Source of the DNA: an uncultured Alphaproteobacteria bacterium | GTDB lineage: Bacteria > Pseudomonadota > Alphaproteobacteria > UBA3830 | DNA length: 64,000 bases | Assembly (NCBI GenBank): GCA_944390765.1 | Contig: CALXQM010000014.1 | Location: 1-64,000, forward strand | Direction of reading: 5' to 3' | Shown here: positions 1 through 8,775 of the stretch, one piece after another | Numbering within the stretch: the first letter of the stretch is position 1 | Layout of the letters: every line of letters begins with the position of its first letter | Position numbers and translations under genes: made by a program | Notes under the pieces: model-generated | Database searches by the model: none | Seen by the model: only the letters and a program-made list of their open reading frames with translations | Told to the model about the DNA's origin: nothing

Positions 1-32
1 TGCTCACGCGGGAGAGTAGCTCGCCGCCTGGC
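1..32 (+). rRNA. rrf: 5S ribosomal RNA, 3' end only (partial)
   Basis: The first bases read GCGGGAGAGTAGCTCG followed by CCGCCTGGC. This is the conserved 3' end of bacterial 5S rRNA (GGGAGAGTAGGTCG...GCCNGGC). The rest of the molecule, and presumably 16S and 23S, lie before the window. No clear terminator hairpin is visible in the roughly 190 bases that follow. Confidence 0.8.
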
Positions 33-228
33 TTAATAAATCCTATCATCCCTTCACTTCTTCTCTTTTTGCTTCATTATTAATTTATTTCTCTTGCTTC
101 CTTTTGTATTTATTCTTGCTGTTTAATATCTGTATCTTTTGTATTTGAATAATATTTTCCCTCTTTTATTAATTGTTTATTAAATTTTTTATTATATAGT
201 TATTAAAAGATATACAAGGAGTGCTAGT

Positions 229-1305
229 ATGAATTTTTATACATTAATTATTTTTATATTTATTCAATTATTTGCTTATCAACAAGATTCTTTTGGAAGA
301 CTATTAGATAATCAAAAAAATAATATATCACATGATTTTTATCAACAATCAAAAGAAAAGAATTTTAAATTAGAATATTGGATGACAGATTTATATGAAT
401 ATTTAAAAGATTTTACAATTGCAACTATAATATTGCCTGGTACACATGATTCTGGAACAGCAATAGTAAATAATATAATATCTAATGATGGTAGAGTTCC
501 TGGAATGGCAAAAATAGCGGCTTCAAAAATAGCTCCATGGTCAAAAACGCAAGATTTAAATATTAATAAACAATTAATGATAGGTGTTAGATTTTTTGAC
601 TTTCGAGTCAGTAATGAAAATGATGGTTTATATCTTTCTCATGGATTGAGAGGCGAAAAGTTATCAGATGTTCTTGTATCTATGAGTAAATTTGCAAAAA
701 TTCATCCGAAAGAATTAATTATAGTAAAAGTAAAAGGTTTTCCAGATGAAAAATGTAAAAAAGTTAATATAAATAAACTCATAACTAAAGAATTTAATTC
801 CTATTTGAGTCCATATTTATTATCTAGGAAAGATCTGAAACAAAGTTTACCCTTAACTCCATTAAAAGAAATAATTGCTATAGGACGTAATATTGTAGTA
901 ATTTTTGATACACGTGTAAAAGGTAAACAAACAGATAATTTAATAAAAGCAGAATTATCGGAAAATGATTGGTTATTCGATAGCGAGGAAGTATTATATT
1001 CTCCATGGGGTAATACATTTAGTGTACCTAAATTATATGATTACACTATAAAAACAGCTAAAACAGCACCAACAAACAAACTTTATGCTTTACATTGGAC
1101 ATTAACTGCAGATGCAAAGTATATTATGACTCACTTGGGAACTGGAGGTATTAGATCTTTTACAGAAAAATTGGATGGTGGAAAATATGGAAATAAATAT
1201 GGCTTATCGAGTATTATTTCAAAAATACCAAGAGTTAATATAGTTCAACATGATTTTATTACTGAAGAAAAATGCAGATTTCTTATTAAATTAAATTTAC
1301 AATAA
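229..1305 (+). CDS. Secreted phosphatidylinositol-specific phospholipase C (PI-PLC X domain)
   Basis: The protein opens with a hydrophobic signal-like segment (residues 2-17) and carries a bacterial PI-PLC X domain. The first catalytic histidine is in GTHDSGT (His73). A second histidine is in the SHGL motif (His138), and RFFDFR around residue 121 matches the inositol-phosphate-binding Arg/Asp region of the family. These enzymes cleave phosphatidylinositol to diacylglycerol and inositol phosphate and are usually exported; in pathogens they act on host membranes or GPI anchors. The start has a good ribosome site (AAGGAG). It is a single-gene unit: the rRNA operon lies upstream and a strong terminator hairpin follows. 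At 358 residues it is longer than the roughly 300 residues of Bacillus or Listeria enzymes. The family call is firm; the host substrate is inference. Confidence 0.85.
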   Translation: MNFYTLIIFIFIQLFAYQQDSFGRLLDNQKNNISHDFYQQSKEKNFKLEYWMTDLYEYLKDFTIATIILPGTHDSGTAIVNNIISNDGRVPGMAKIAASKIAPWSKTQDLNINKQLMIGVRFFDFRVSNENDGLYLSHGLRGEKLSDVLVSMSKFAKIHPKELIIVKVKGFPDEKCKKVNINKLITKEFNSYLSPYLLSRKDLKQSLPLTPLKEIIAIGRNIVVIFDTRVKGKQTDNLIKAELSENDWLFDSEEVLYSPWGNTFSVPKLYDYTIKTAKTAPTNKLYALHWTLTADAKYIMTHLGTGGIRSFTEKLDGGKYGNKYGLSSIISKIPRVNIVQHDFITEEKCRFLIKLNLQ

Positions 1306-1315
1306 TAAAATATAT

Positions 1316-1341
1316 GAGGTTCTTAAATAGAACCTCTTTTT
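1316..1341 (+). terminator. Rho-independent terminator after the PI-PLC gene
   Basis: A perfect 8-bp stem (GAGGTTCT with AGAACCTC) around a TAAAT loop is followed directly by a run of five T. It starts 10 bases after the stop codon. Confidence 0.85.
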
Positions 1342-1429
1342 ATTGTACAATGAACAGTAATTAGTTGCGCTTAAGTTTATATATTTGCTCTTGATAAAAG
1401 TACATTTTTGTTAATAAAATTCAATAAAT

Positions 1430-1648
1430 TATGATGATTTGTTCAAGCGTGCGATTGCATATAGGTGGTTGTTGTTATTAAGAAGATTTCCTGGACGTGA
1501 AGTATATCCAGAAGATTTGTTTTATTTACATGCTACTTTATTCAAATTTATTTCAAAGAATTGAAAAATTAAATGCGACTCAATGTAGCGCTTCTTTAAC
1601 TTCTTTACCTATTATCAAACTCAGGCGTGAGATATGTCTGCTTATATT
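1430..1648 (+). pseudogene. Decayed fragment of ATP synthase alpha subunit (atpA relic)
   Basis: Translated conceptually, the first frame reads [13 protein letters not shown], then [13 protein letters not shown] and DLFYLHATL. This matches the F1-ATPase alpha segment around the conserved YDDLSKQAVAYR and [26 protein letters not shown]. A stop then appears. A second frame continues as SLTSLPII, and after another shift TQA-stop-DMSAYI matches TQAGDVSAYIPTN, with the glycine codon turned into TGA. Order and spacing follow real AtpA, but two frame changes and internal stops make it non-functional. Only about 75 of some 510 codons remain, with no upstream or downstream atp gene here. It could be a relic of a duplicated copy or of a lost ATP synthase operon. 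The stretch 1650-2042 holds nothing else I can recognise. Confidence 0.85.
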
Positions 1649-2042
1649 CTTAAAAGGCAGTGGAAAGAATTTAATTTAATTTACTATTAAAAAGAATTAA
1701 GATATTGAAAAGAAAAGTTATTGATAGAAATTTTTTTTAATGATATGCATTTTTAATATCATTATATTTTAAAAATATATTTTATAACTAAGTCATATGT
1801 ATTATTTTTGTTCGGCTTATTCTTTATTAATCAATATAATAAAAGTAAATAAAAAAATAGACAAATAACTTAAATTGTTTTTATAATTCAATTATAAACA
1901 AAAAAGTTTAATACAATAGTTTCTAATATAAAGAATTTATAAAATCTGTAAATATAATATTTAAAAAGCTTTCCACTGAAAATATGTTTTTCATTATTTG
2001 TGTGGAGTTACTTTATATGAATTTATATTCTATAACATAAAA

Positions 2043-2999
2043 CTAGTTTAAATAATTTTTAAAAAAATTTTCAATTTTATCGAATGGAATTTTTTCAAAA
2101 TTATCATACAAATCCACATGATTTGCATCTTTTATAATTAATAGCTTTTTGTTATCACCTTTAAGTTTTTTAAAGGTATCTTCACTAAAGTATCTGCTAT
2201 GAGCTTTTTTTCCATGAATCATTAATACAGCATTTCTAATTTCATTGATATAGGCTAAAATCGGCATATTTAATAATGAAAGAGAAGAAGTCATATTCCA
2301 ATTCCCATTAGAAGCAATTGAACGTTTATGGAATCCTCTTTTTGTTTTGTAATAATCATAATAATCTTTTAAAAATTGTGGTTCTTTCCCTGTAAGTTTT
2401 TCCGGCAAACCAGGCGCTTTTGCAAAAATTCCATTTTTAAAGTCCTCAGTTCTTTGTTTGTTGAGGTTTTCCCTGAGTTTATTCCGATCCTCTTCATTTA
2501 AAGAATCAAAATATCCATTAGCTGTAACACGTGTCATATCATACATAGTAATGGTAACAGTTGCTTTTATTCTTGTATCTATTGCTGCGGCATTTAGACC
2601 AAATCCTCCAAAACCACAGATTCCAATAATACCTATTTTGTTAAAATCAATATTTGATTGATTACTAAGAAAATCTATAGCAGCACAAAAATCTTCCGTA
2701 TTAATATCAGGAGAAGCAACATTACGCGGCTCTCCCATACTTTCACCTGTATAAGATGGATCAAATGCCAATGTGATAAAGCCTTTTTCTGCCATAGTTT
2801 GAGCGTATAAACCTGAAACTTGTTCTTTAACTGCTCCAAATGGTCCACAAACTGCAATTGCAGCTAATTTATCTGACAGTTTATCTTTTGGTGAATACAG
2901 ATCTCCTGTTAATGTAATTCCATATCTGTTTCGAAATGTTACTTTTCTTACATCAACTGTGTCATTTTTTATAAAAACCTTATCCCAATTTTTTCCCAT
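2043..2999 (-). CDS. Alpha/beta hydrolase, dienelactone-hydrolase-like (Cys nucleophile)
   Basis: This is an alpha/beta-hydrolase fold protein of 318 residues without a signal peptide. The nucleophile elbow reads GICGFGG, with Cys128 where most hydrolases have Ser; this is typical of the dienelactone-hydrolase and YcjY-like branch. The likely catalytic histidine is His294 in DANHVDLYD, and LMIHGKKAHSR precedes it where the acid residue region lies. The substrate is unknown. The gene stands alone, converging on the atpA relic and diverging from secA across a 317-base AT-rich gap. Confidence is high for the fold and low for any specific reaction. Confidence 0.75.
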   Translation of the reverse strand: MGKNWDKVFIKNDTVDVRKVTFRNRYGITLTGDLYSPKDKLSDKLAAIAVCGPFGAVKEQVSGLYAQTMAEKGFITLAFDPSYTGESMGEPRNVASPDINTEDFCAAIDFLSNQSNIDFNKIGIIGICGFGGFGLNAAAIDTRIKATVTITMYDMTRVTANGYFDSLNEEDRNKLRENLNKQRTEDFKNGIFAKAPGLPEKLTGKEPQFLKDYYDYYKTKRGFHKRSIASNGNWNMTSSLSLLNMPILAYINEIRNAVLMIHGKKAHSRYFSEDTFKKLKGDNKKLLIIKDANHVDLYDNFEKIPFDKIENFFKNYLN

Positions 3000-3316
3000 C
3001 TTGATGCCCCCTGTTCCTTAATTTTATATCACCCTGTTGAATATACTATCATCATATCATCATAAATATAAATATTTCTATTTAATTTTATTTGTATTTA
3101 AATAGAACAATAAGAAGTATTATAATTATTTATTTATAGAATAACTATTAGATAATCTTTTATTTTATGTAGAACGATTTATAGATTTATTTCTAGAAAA
3201 ATCTGTTTATACTAATCCTAATATTAAATTTTACAAGACTAATTTTTTTATAGCTTTCTTTTTACATTTTTTTTATAATTGTATGCTAAATTGCTTAAGT
3301 TGGTTTGTGAGGCGTT

Positions 3317-5968
3317 ATGTTATCTGAGTTTTTGAAATCGGTTTTTGGTTCGCACAATGATAGAGAAGTAAAAAGATGCTTCAGAGTAGCTCAACAAGTA
3401 AATGAGCTTGAAAGCTCAATTATTAAATTATCCGATGAAGAACTTAAACATAAAACTATTGAATTTCGTAATCGCTTGAAAGAAGGCGAAACTTTAGATG
3501 ATATTTTGCCAGAAGCATTTGCAGTCGTAAGGGAAGGCTCTAAAAGGGTTTTAGGACTCCGACCTTTTGATGTTCAATTGGTTGGAGCATTGGCTTTACA
3601 TCGTGGAATGATTGCAGAAATGAAAACAGGAGAAGGGAAAACTCTTGTTGCAGCTATTGCTGTATATCTTAATGCTCTTGAAGGTAAGGGTGTGCATGTT
3701 GTAACAGTTAACGATTATTTGGCTCGTCGTGATGCAGAGTGGATGGGGAAAATTTATAGATTTTTAGGGCTTACTGTAGGTATTATTGTACACGGTTTAA
3801 CTGATGCTCAAAGAAAAGAGCAGTATGCTTGCGATGTTACATATGCGACAAATAACGAACTAGGATTTGATTATCTTAGAGATAATATGAAGTTTTATGC
3901 GTCTGAATTAGTTATGCGTCCGTTTAATTATGCTATTGTCGATGAAGTAGATAGTATTTTAATAGATGAAGCTCGTACACCGTTAATTATTTCTGGTCCT
4001 GCAGAAGATTCAGCAGATTTATATGCTAAGGTTGATGCTGTTATTCCTAGTTTAATTCGAGAAGATTATGAAATTGATGAAAAACAACGGAATGTGACTC
4101 TTACGGAGGCAGGAAATGAACATGTCGAAAAATTATTAAGTGCCGCTGGACTATTAAATGGAAATAATCTATATGATTTGCAAAATATAGCAATAGTTCA
4201 TCATGTAAATAATGCTATTAAAGCGCATTATTTATTTAAAAGAGATGTAGATTATATAGTTAAAGATAATAAAGTAATAATTATCGATGAATTTACCGGG
4301 CGTATGATGGAAGGTCGTCGTTATTCTGATGGTTTACATCAAGCTTTAGAAGCGAAAGAGCATGTTAAAATTGAAATGGAAAATCAAACGCTTGCTTCTA
4401 TTACTTTTCAGAATTTTTTCCGTATGTATAAGAAATTGTCAGGCATGACTGGTACTGCTGCAACAGAAGCACAGGAACTTTCAGAAATTTATAAAGTAGA
4501 AACTTTAGTTATTCCGACAAATGTACCTGTTGCAAGAAAAGATTATAATGATGAGGTTTATCGTACTGCGCGTGAAAAATATGCTGCAATTATAAAATTA
4601 ATTAAAGAATGTCATGCTAGAAGTCAGCCCGTATTAGTAGGAACTATTAGCATAGAAAAATCTGAGTTGCTTTCATCTCTTTTAAATAAAGCAAAAATAA
4701 AACACAACGTACTGAATGCTCGTTATCATGATATAGAAGCGCAGATTATAGCAGAAGCTGGACGTCCAGGAGCTGTAACAATAGCGACAAATATGGCGGG
4801 GCGAGGAACAGATATAAAATTAGGTGGAAATCTAGAAGCTAGATTAGCTAAAGAATTACAAGATATAGAAGATGAAAATAAAAGAAACGAGATTCAAGAA
4901 AGGATAACAAAAGAAATCGTAGCTGATGAGACGATTGTAAAAGAAGCTGGTGGATTATATGTAATAGGTACTGAAAGGCATGAAAGTCGTCGTATAGATA
5001 ATCAATTAAGAGGTCGTTCAGGGAGACAGGGAGATCCTGGGGCATCAAAATTTTTCTTGTCTTTAGAGGATGATTTAATGAGAATTTTTGGTGCTGAGAA
5101 ATTAAATAATACTTTACAGAAATTAGGAATTGAGGAAGGAGAAGCAATAACTCATCCTTGGGTTAATAAAGCATTAGAAAAAGCTCAGATGCGGGTTGAA
5201 GCAAGAAACTATGATATTCGTAAACATTTATTAAAGTTTGATGATGTAATGAATGATCAAAGAAAGGTTATTTATAGTCAGCGTTATGATTTGATGGATG
5301 AAAATAAGGACTTTAGTGAAGATATTAATGAAATGAGGGAAGAGGCTATTACAGATGTTATATATGATAATGTTCCTGAAAATACCCCTTCTGAATTTTG
5401 GGATTATCAGGTTATCAACGATAGATTAAATGCTATTTTTGGATCTGTTTTATCTTTAGAGAAGCAAGATAATTTATCTAGGGATGAAGCTGTTGACTTA
5501 TTATTTCAAAGAATAAAAGAAATCGCAAATGAGAAGGAAAAGAAATATTCTTCAGAAATTATGCGTTATATGGAACGTACAGTATTATTAAGATTAATTG
5601 ACCAGTATTGGAAAGAGCATTTGTTAAATCTTGATAGACTTCGTCAGGGAATTAATTTAAGAGCTTATGGTCAGAGAGATCCTTTGAATGAATATAAACA
5701 AGAAGCTTTTGCATTATTTGAAGGAATGTCTAAAACTATTCGTAGAGAGACGGTAAGAATACTATCAATGTTTGAACTTTCTAATCCAATACAAGAAACA
5801 CAAAGTAATTTAGTTTCTGAACAAGCTGAAGAGAATGAAAGATTAATATTGTCAGATGAAGAGTTTAAAAATTCAGATAAAGATACTTTTGAAGTTTCAC
5901 GTAATGCACTTTGTCCTTGTGGTAGTGGCAAAAAATATAAACATTGTTGTGGAAGAATAAAAAAATAA
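3317..5968 (+). CDS. secA: Protein translocase ATPase SecA
   Basis: SecA is the motor that pushes unfolded preproteins through SecYEG. The 883-residue protein shows the helicase-like motor: Walker A MKTGEGKT near residue 102, [19 protein letters not shown] (Walker B and the following strand) near 210, and NBD2 motifs NMAGRGTDI and [10 protein letters not shown] near 495 and 575. It ends with the SEC-C zinc-binding motif [13 protein letters not shown], which binds SecB and ribosomes. Length is normal. It is transcribed alone. The convergent methyltransferase ends three bases after its stop, leaving almost no room for a terminator between them. Confidence 0.97.
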   Translation: MLSEFLKSVFGSHNDREVKRCFRVAQQVNELESSIIKLSDEELKHKTIEFRNRLKEGETLDDILPEAFAVVREGSKRVLGLRPFDVQLVGALALHRGMIAEMKTGEGKTLVAAIAVYLNALEGKGVHVVTVNDYLARRDAEWMGKIYRFLGLTVGIIVHGLTDAQRKEQYACDVTYATNNELGFDYLRDNMKFYASELVMRPFNYAIVDEVDSILIDEARTPLIISGPAEDSADLYAKVDAVIPSLIREDYEIDEKQRNVTLTEAGNEHVEKLLSAAGLLNGNNLYDLQNIAIVHHVNNAIKAHYLFKRDVDYIVKDNKVIIIDEFTGRMMEGRRYSDGLHQALEAKEHVKIEMENQTLASITFQNFFRMYKKLSGMTGTAATEAQELSEIYKVETLVIPTNVPVARKDYNDEVYRTAREKYAAIIKLIKECHARSQPVLVGTISIEKSELLSSLLNKAKIKHNVLNARYHDIEAQIIAEAGRPGAVTIATNMAGRGTDIKLGGNLEARLAKELQDIEDENKRNEIQERITKEIVADETIVKEAGGLYVIGTERHESRRIDNQLRGRSGRQGDPGASKFFLSLEDDLMRIFGAEKLNNTLQKLGIEEGEAITHPWVNKALEKAQMRVEARNYDIRKHLLKFDDVMNDQRKVIYSQRYDLMDENKDFSEDINEMREEAITDVIYDNVPENTPSEFWDYQVINDRLNAIFGSVLSLEKQDNLSRDEAVDLLFQRIKEIANEKEKKYSSEIMRYMERTVLLRLIDQYWKEHLLNLDRLRQGINLRAYGQRDPLNEYKQEAFALFEGMSKTIRRETVRILSMFELSNPIQETQSNLVSEQAEENERLILSDEEFKNSDKDTFEVSRNALCPCGSGKKYKHCCGRIKK

Positions 5969-5970
5969 TG

Positions 5971-6678
5971 TTATAAAAAATCTCCATTAAGCATTCTAGA
6001 AATTTTATCTGTATAAGTTTTATTTTCGTTATGGATTATCAAGGGAGGTAGAATTTTTGTAGCTTGTTTGCTACCTTTTTTCCCTTTGACGATGATTCTT
6101 TTAGCATCTTGATTTTTATATGAATAAATAGGAAGGATTTCTATTTGTCCTAATTTCCCCTCTATATGATACAGGATTTCATTTAGTCTTTCAGATATAT
6201 GAATTATATAGAAATTTCCATTATTTGATAAATAATTTAGACAAACTTCTATCCAAATTTTTAAAGATATAGTTTCAAAATTAGCTATTTGTTTATTTTT
6301 CGATATTCTAAAATTCTTATAATCATAAAATGGAGGATTTGTAACAATACAGTCGAAATCATGTTCATTTATATCAATAGATTCTACATTTTGATTATAT
6401 ACTTTTATTGATAGATTATTTTCTCGAGCATTTTTTTCACATAATTTACACATTAATGGATCGATATCTATAGCAAATAAATTTTGAGAAGGATCTTTAT
6501 ATTTTAAGATTAATGAAATTGTTCCGACTCCGCTTCCAACATCTAGTATTTTTTGTTTAGGGATAATATTTACTTCATGAGCTAAAATTATGGGATCTAT
6601 TGCTACTCGATATCCATGCTTTGGTTGCCATAATCTTATTGCTTTATTTAAGATATAATCTTCAGTAACATCATTCAT
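5971..6678 (-). CDS. tRNA1(Val) adenine-N6 methyltransferase-like (TrmN6/YfiC family)
   Basis: A Class I SAM-dependent methyltransferase of 235 residues. SAM-binding motif I is ILDVGSGVGTISL near residue 40, and the N6-adenine catalytic motif NPPFYDY lies near residue 113. The opening (TEDYILNKAIRLWQPKHGYR, AIDPIILA) is the typical start of alphaproteobacterial TrmN6-like proteins. The family methylates A37 of tRNA1(Val) in E. coli; here the target is inferred from family membership. It lies just downstream of trpS on the same strand, with a gap of about 26 bases, and probably shares its transcript. Confidence 0.8.
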   Translation of the reverse strand: MNDVTEDYILNKAIRLWQPKHGYRVAIDPIILAHEVNIIPKQKILDVGSGVGTISLILKYKDPSQNLFAIDIDPLMCKLCEKNARENNLSIKVYNQNVESIDINEHDFDCIVTNPPFYDYKNFRISKNKQIANFETISLKIWIEVCLNYLSNNGNFYIIHISERLNEILYHIEGKLGQIEILPIYSYKNQDAKRIIVKGKKGSKQATKILPPLIIHNENKTYTDKISRMLNGDFL

Positions 6679-6704
6679 AAAATTTCTAACTAATTAAGAT
6701 TGAA

Positions 6705-7709
6705 TCACTTATTGGAGAAGAAATTAAGACCTATAGCTTCTTTGACCTCACATAATGTATGTTCAGCTATGGTTTTAGCTTTTTGTGTGCCAGTGTATAG
6801 GATATCATATAAATAATCTTTTTTTAGTGAAAAGCGCTTTTCTCTAATTGGTTCAAGTAGATTTTGTAAAGTTTTATTAAGTAAAGATTTGATAGAAGTA
6901 TCGCCCAATCCCCCTTTTTGATATTGTTTTTTCAGTGAAGCTATTTCTTCTTTATCATCATAAAAAGCATCTAAATAAGTAAAAACTACATTACCTTCAA
7001 CTTTACCAGGATCAGAAATTTTTATATGATTTGGATCGGTGAACATAGAATAAACTTTTTCTTTTATTATTTCAGGAGAATCCTTTAAAAATATGGCATT
7101 ATTTAGTGATTTACTAGCTTTAGCTTTTCCGTCTATACCAACTAATCTAGGTGTAGTGCTTAGTTCTGCTTTTGCTTCTTTTAAGCATTGTGTATTATAA
7201 ATTCTATTAAATCGTCTGACAATTTCATTACATTGTTCTATTAATGGTAACTGATCTTCTCCAACAGGAATAATTTCAGCTTTGAAAGCTGTAATATCTG
7301 CTGCCTGACTAACTGGATAACACAAAAAACCTGCTGGGATACTATCAGCAAAATTCTTTTGTTGAATTTCTGTTTTTACTGTTGGATTACGCTCTAATCT
7401 AGATACCGTTACTAAATTCATATAATACATAACCAGCTCAGGTAACGCAGTAATTTGTGATTGGATAAAAATTGTAGATAAATTTGGGTCGATACCAACA
7501 GAAATATAATCAGCAACCACTTCTAATAAGCTATCTGAGATTTTAGATGGATTTGAAAAATAATCTGTCAGAGCTTGTATATCTGCGACCATTATGTATT
7601 GATTATATTGATTCTGTAATCGTATGCGATTTTTTAAAGAGCCAATATAATGCCCTAAATGCAAACATCCTGTAGGTCTATCGCCTGTCAATGCTATCTT
7701 TTTATTCAT
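6705..7709 (-). CDS. trpS: Tryptophanyl-tRNA synthetase
   Basis: Class I aminoacyl-tRNA synthetase that charges tRNA-Trp. The HIGH-like signature is HLGH (His17-His20) after TGDRPTGCL, and the KMSKS-like loop is KASKS near residue 195. The protein is 334 residues, a normal length. I place the start at the ATG giving MNKKIALTGDRPTG, because a start 15 codons further out would lie inside the neighbouring tRNA-Leu. The GDRPTG opening resembles the TrpRS branch common in Firmicutes rather than the FSGxQPTG form usual in Alphaproteobacteria, so a transferred copy is possible. Confidence 0.93.
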   Translation of the reverse strand: MNKKIALTGDRPTGCLHLGHYIGSLKNRIRLQNQYNQYIMVADIQALTDYFSNPSKISDSLLEVVADYISVGIDPNLSTIFIQSQITALPELVMYYMNLVTVSRLERNPTVKTEIQQKNFADSIPAGFLCYPVSQAADITAFKAEIIPVGEDQLPLIEQCNEIVRRFNRIYNTQCLKEAKAELSTTPRLVGIDGKAKASKSLNNAIFLKDSPEIIKEKVYSMFTDPNHIKISDPGKVEGNVVFTYLDAFYDDKEEIASLKKQYQKGGLGDTSIKSLLNKTLQNLLEPIREKRFSLKKDYLYDILYTGTQKAKTIAEHTLCEVKEAIGLNFFSNK

Positions 7710-7724
7710 TATGATCTTCCAATA

Positions 7725-7811
7725 TGGTGCCCCTGGCCGGAATCGAACCAGCACATCCTAATGGACAACAGATTTTGAGTCTGTCGCGTCTACCAGTTCC
7801 GCCACAGAGGC
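7725..7811 (-). tRNA. tRNA-Leu (anticodon CAA)
   Basis: On the minus strand the acceptor arms GCCTCTG and CAGGGGC pair, and the 3' ACCA is encoded. The anticodon stem ACAGA/TCTGT encloses loop CTCAAAA, giving anticodon CAA. A long variable arm follows, as expected of a class II leucine tRNA, and the T-arm has GGTTCGATTCC. It lies 15 bases upstream of trpS on the same strand. Confidence 0.93.
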
Positions 7812-7911
7812 ATTGCAACAAATATATTGGTAATTGATATAAATTGCAATGGTACATTAAAATTTAATTGTATGATATAAACTTAAATATCATAAAGAAA
7901 ATTTATTTTTA

Positions 7912-8775
7912 TTAATATTCTGTTAATAACTGTACGGTTAATGTATCTTTATATGTACCAACAGGTTTTCTCTTTGTTTCGTTTACTAATTGAATTTTTG
8001 GAAACATACTTTGATTATATTCTCGAAGAAGACGCATTTTTATAGGATTTGTTTTTCTATCAATTTCATGTTGACCTATGGAATATTTAATAGTATCACC
8101 ATTTTTATTTTTTAAATTAAAATTATTTTCTGAATGAATTAATATATAGGCATTATATTCATTTAATACCTTGTATTTAAAGTTTAAACAAAACGGACCA
8201 TTTTCAATGCGATATGAATTTCCATCATAACGAATAGTTCCTAAATTTAACTGTTTGGGCGTTACTTCAAATTCAATTATTGGTTCTATTTCTATTTCAA
8301 TATTCTCTAATATAATACCGGATTGTTTCCACGAACATTCTTCGATTAATTTGTTTTTAATATTAATTTTAAATTTATTATTAGGCATGTCAAAAATATC
8401 ATTAGTAGAAATATCCAAAGGGGTTATTATGACATCTTCTTTTGTTTCTATTGTAGAAAAATGAATTTTATCTTTTGGAACAATTTTGTCTAATTGCGGA
8501 ATTATTGTTATATGTATGACAATACTAGATTGAAATTCCCATGCTTTAAAATTACGCGTAGCATTTTCATCTACTTGAATTTTAAATTGATATAATATTT
8601 TACTAGTGTCCGTTCCATCCACAACGGAATATATTTTATCTTCTGGTTGTAATAGTCTAACTTTGGCAACAGTATCTCCTTCAGCTATTGTAATAGTTGT
8701 ATATGTACAAATATAAAAAATTACACTAATCAGTATTTTTACAAATAATTTTTCCAAGATCGATAATATTTTCAT
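7912..8775 (-). CDS. Putative fimbrial tip adhesin / two-domain pilus subunit
   Basis: Last gene of the minus-strand chaperone-usher operon, overlapping the usher by 50 bases. The start is supported by its own ribosome site AAGGA inside the usher gene. An N-terminal hydrophobic signal segment (residues 8-31) is followed by a beta-rich, weakly conserved body. The C terminus (PVGTYKDTLTVQLLTEY) looks like the final beta-strand of a chaperone-usher pilin, and GTYKDTLTV is close to the GTYKGTITI ending of the pilin at 12228. The size (287 residues, about twice a pilin) and the position after the usher suggest a two-domain tip adhesin. The receptor-binding domain is not recognisable, so its function is inferred from context. 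Confidence 0.6.
   Translation of the reverse strand: MKILSILEKLFVKILISVIFYICTYTTITIAEGDTVAKVRLLQPEDKIYSVVDGTDTSKILYQFKIQVDENATRNFKAWEFQSSIVIHITIIPQLDKIVPKDKIHFSTIETKEDVIITPLDISTNDIFDMPNNKFKINIKNKLIEECSWKQSGIILENIEIEIEPIIEFEVTPKQLNLGTIRYDGNSYRIENGPFCLNFKYKVLNEYNAYILIHSENNFNLKNKNGDTIKYSIGQHEIDRKTNPIKMRLLREYNQSMFPKIQLVNETKRKPVGTYKDTLTVQLLTEY

Noticed and set aside
1497-1679. Open frame of 60 codons as a small gene
   Set aside because: It is one frame of the decayed atpA fragment; its middle matches SLTALPII of AtpA and it has no ribosome site.
3000-3316. A hidden small gene or leader before secA
   Set aside because: The 317-base gap is extremely AT-rich with only short frames; TATAAT-like strings are too common in this composition to call a promoter with confidence.
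7710-7754. Upstream start for trpS
   Set aside because: The extra codons lie largely inside tRNA-Leu(CAA) and are not part of the TrpRS family N terminus.
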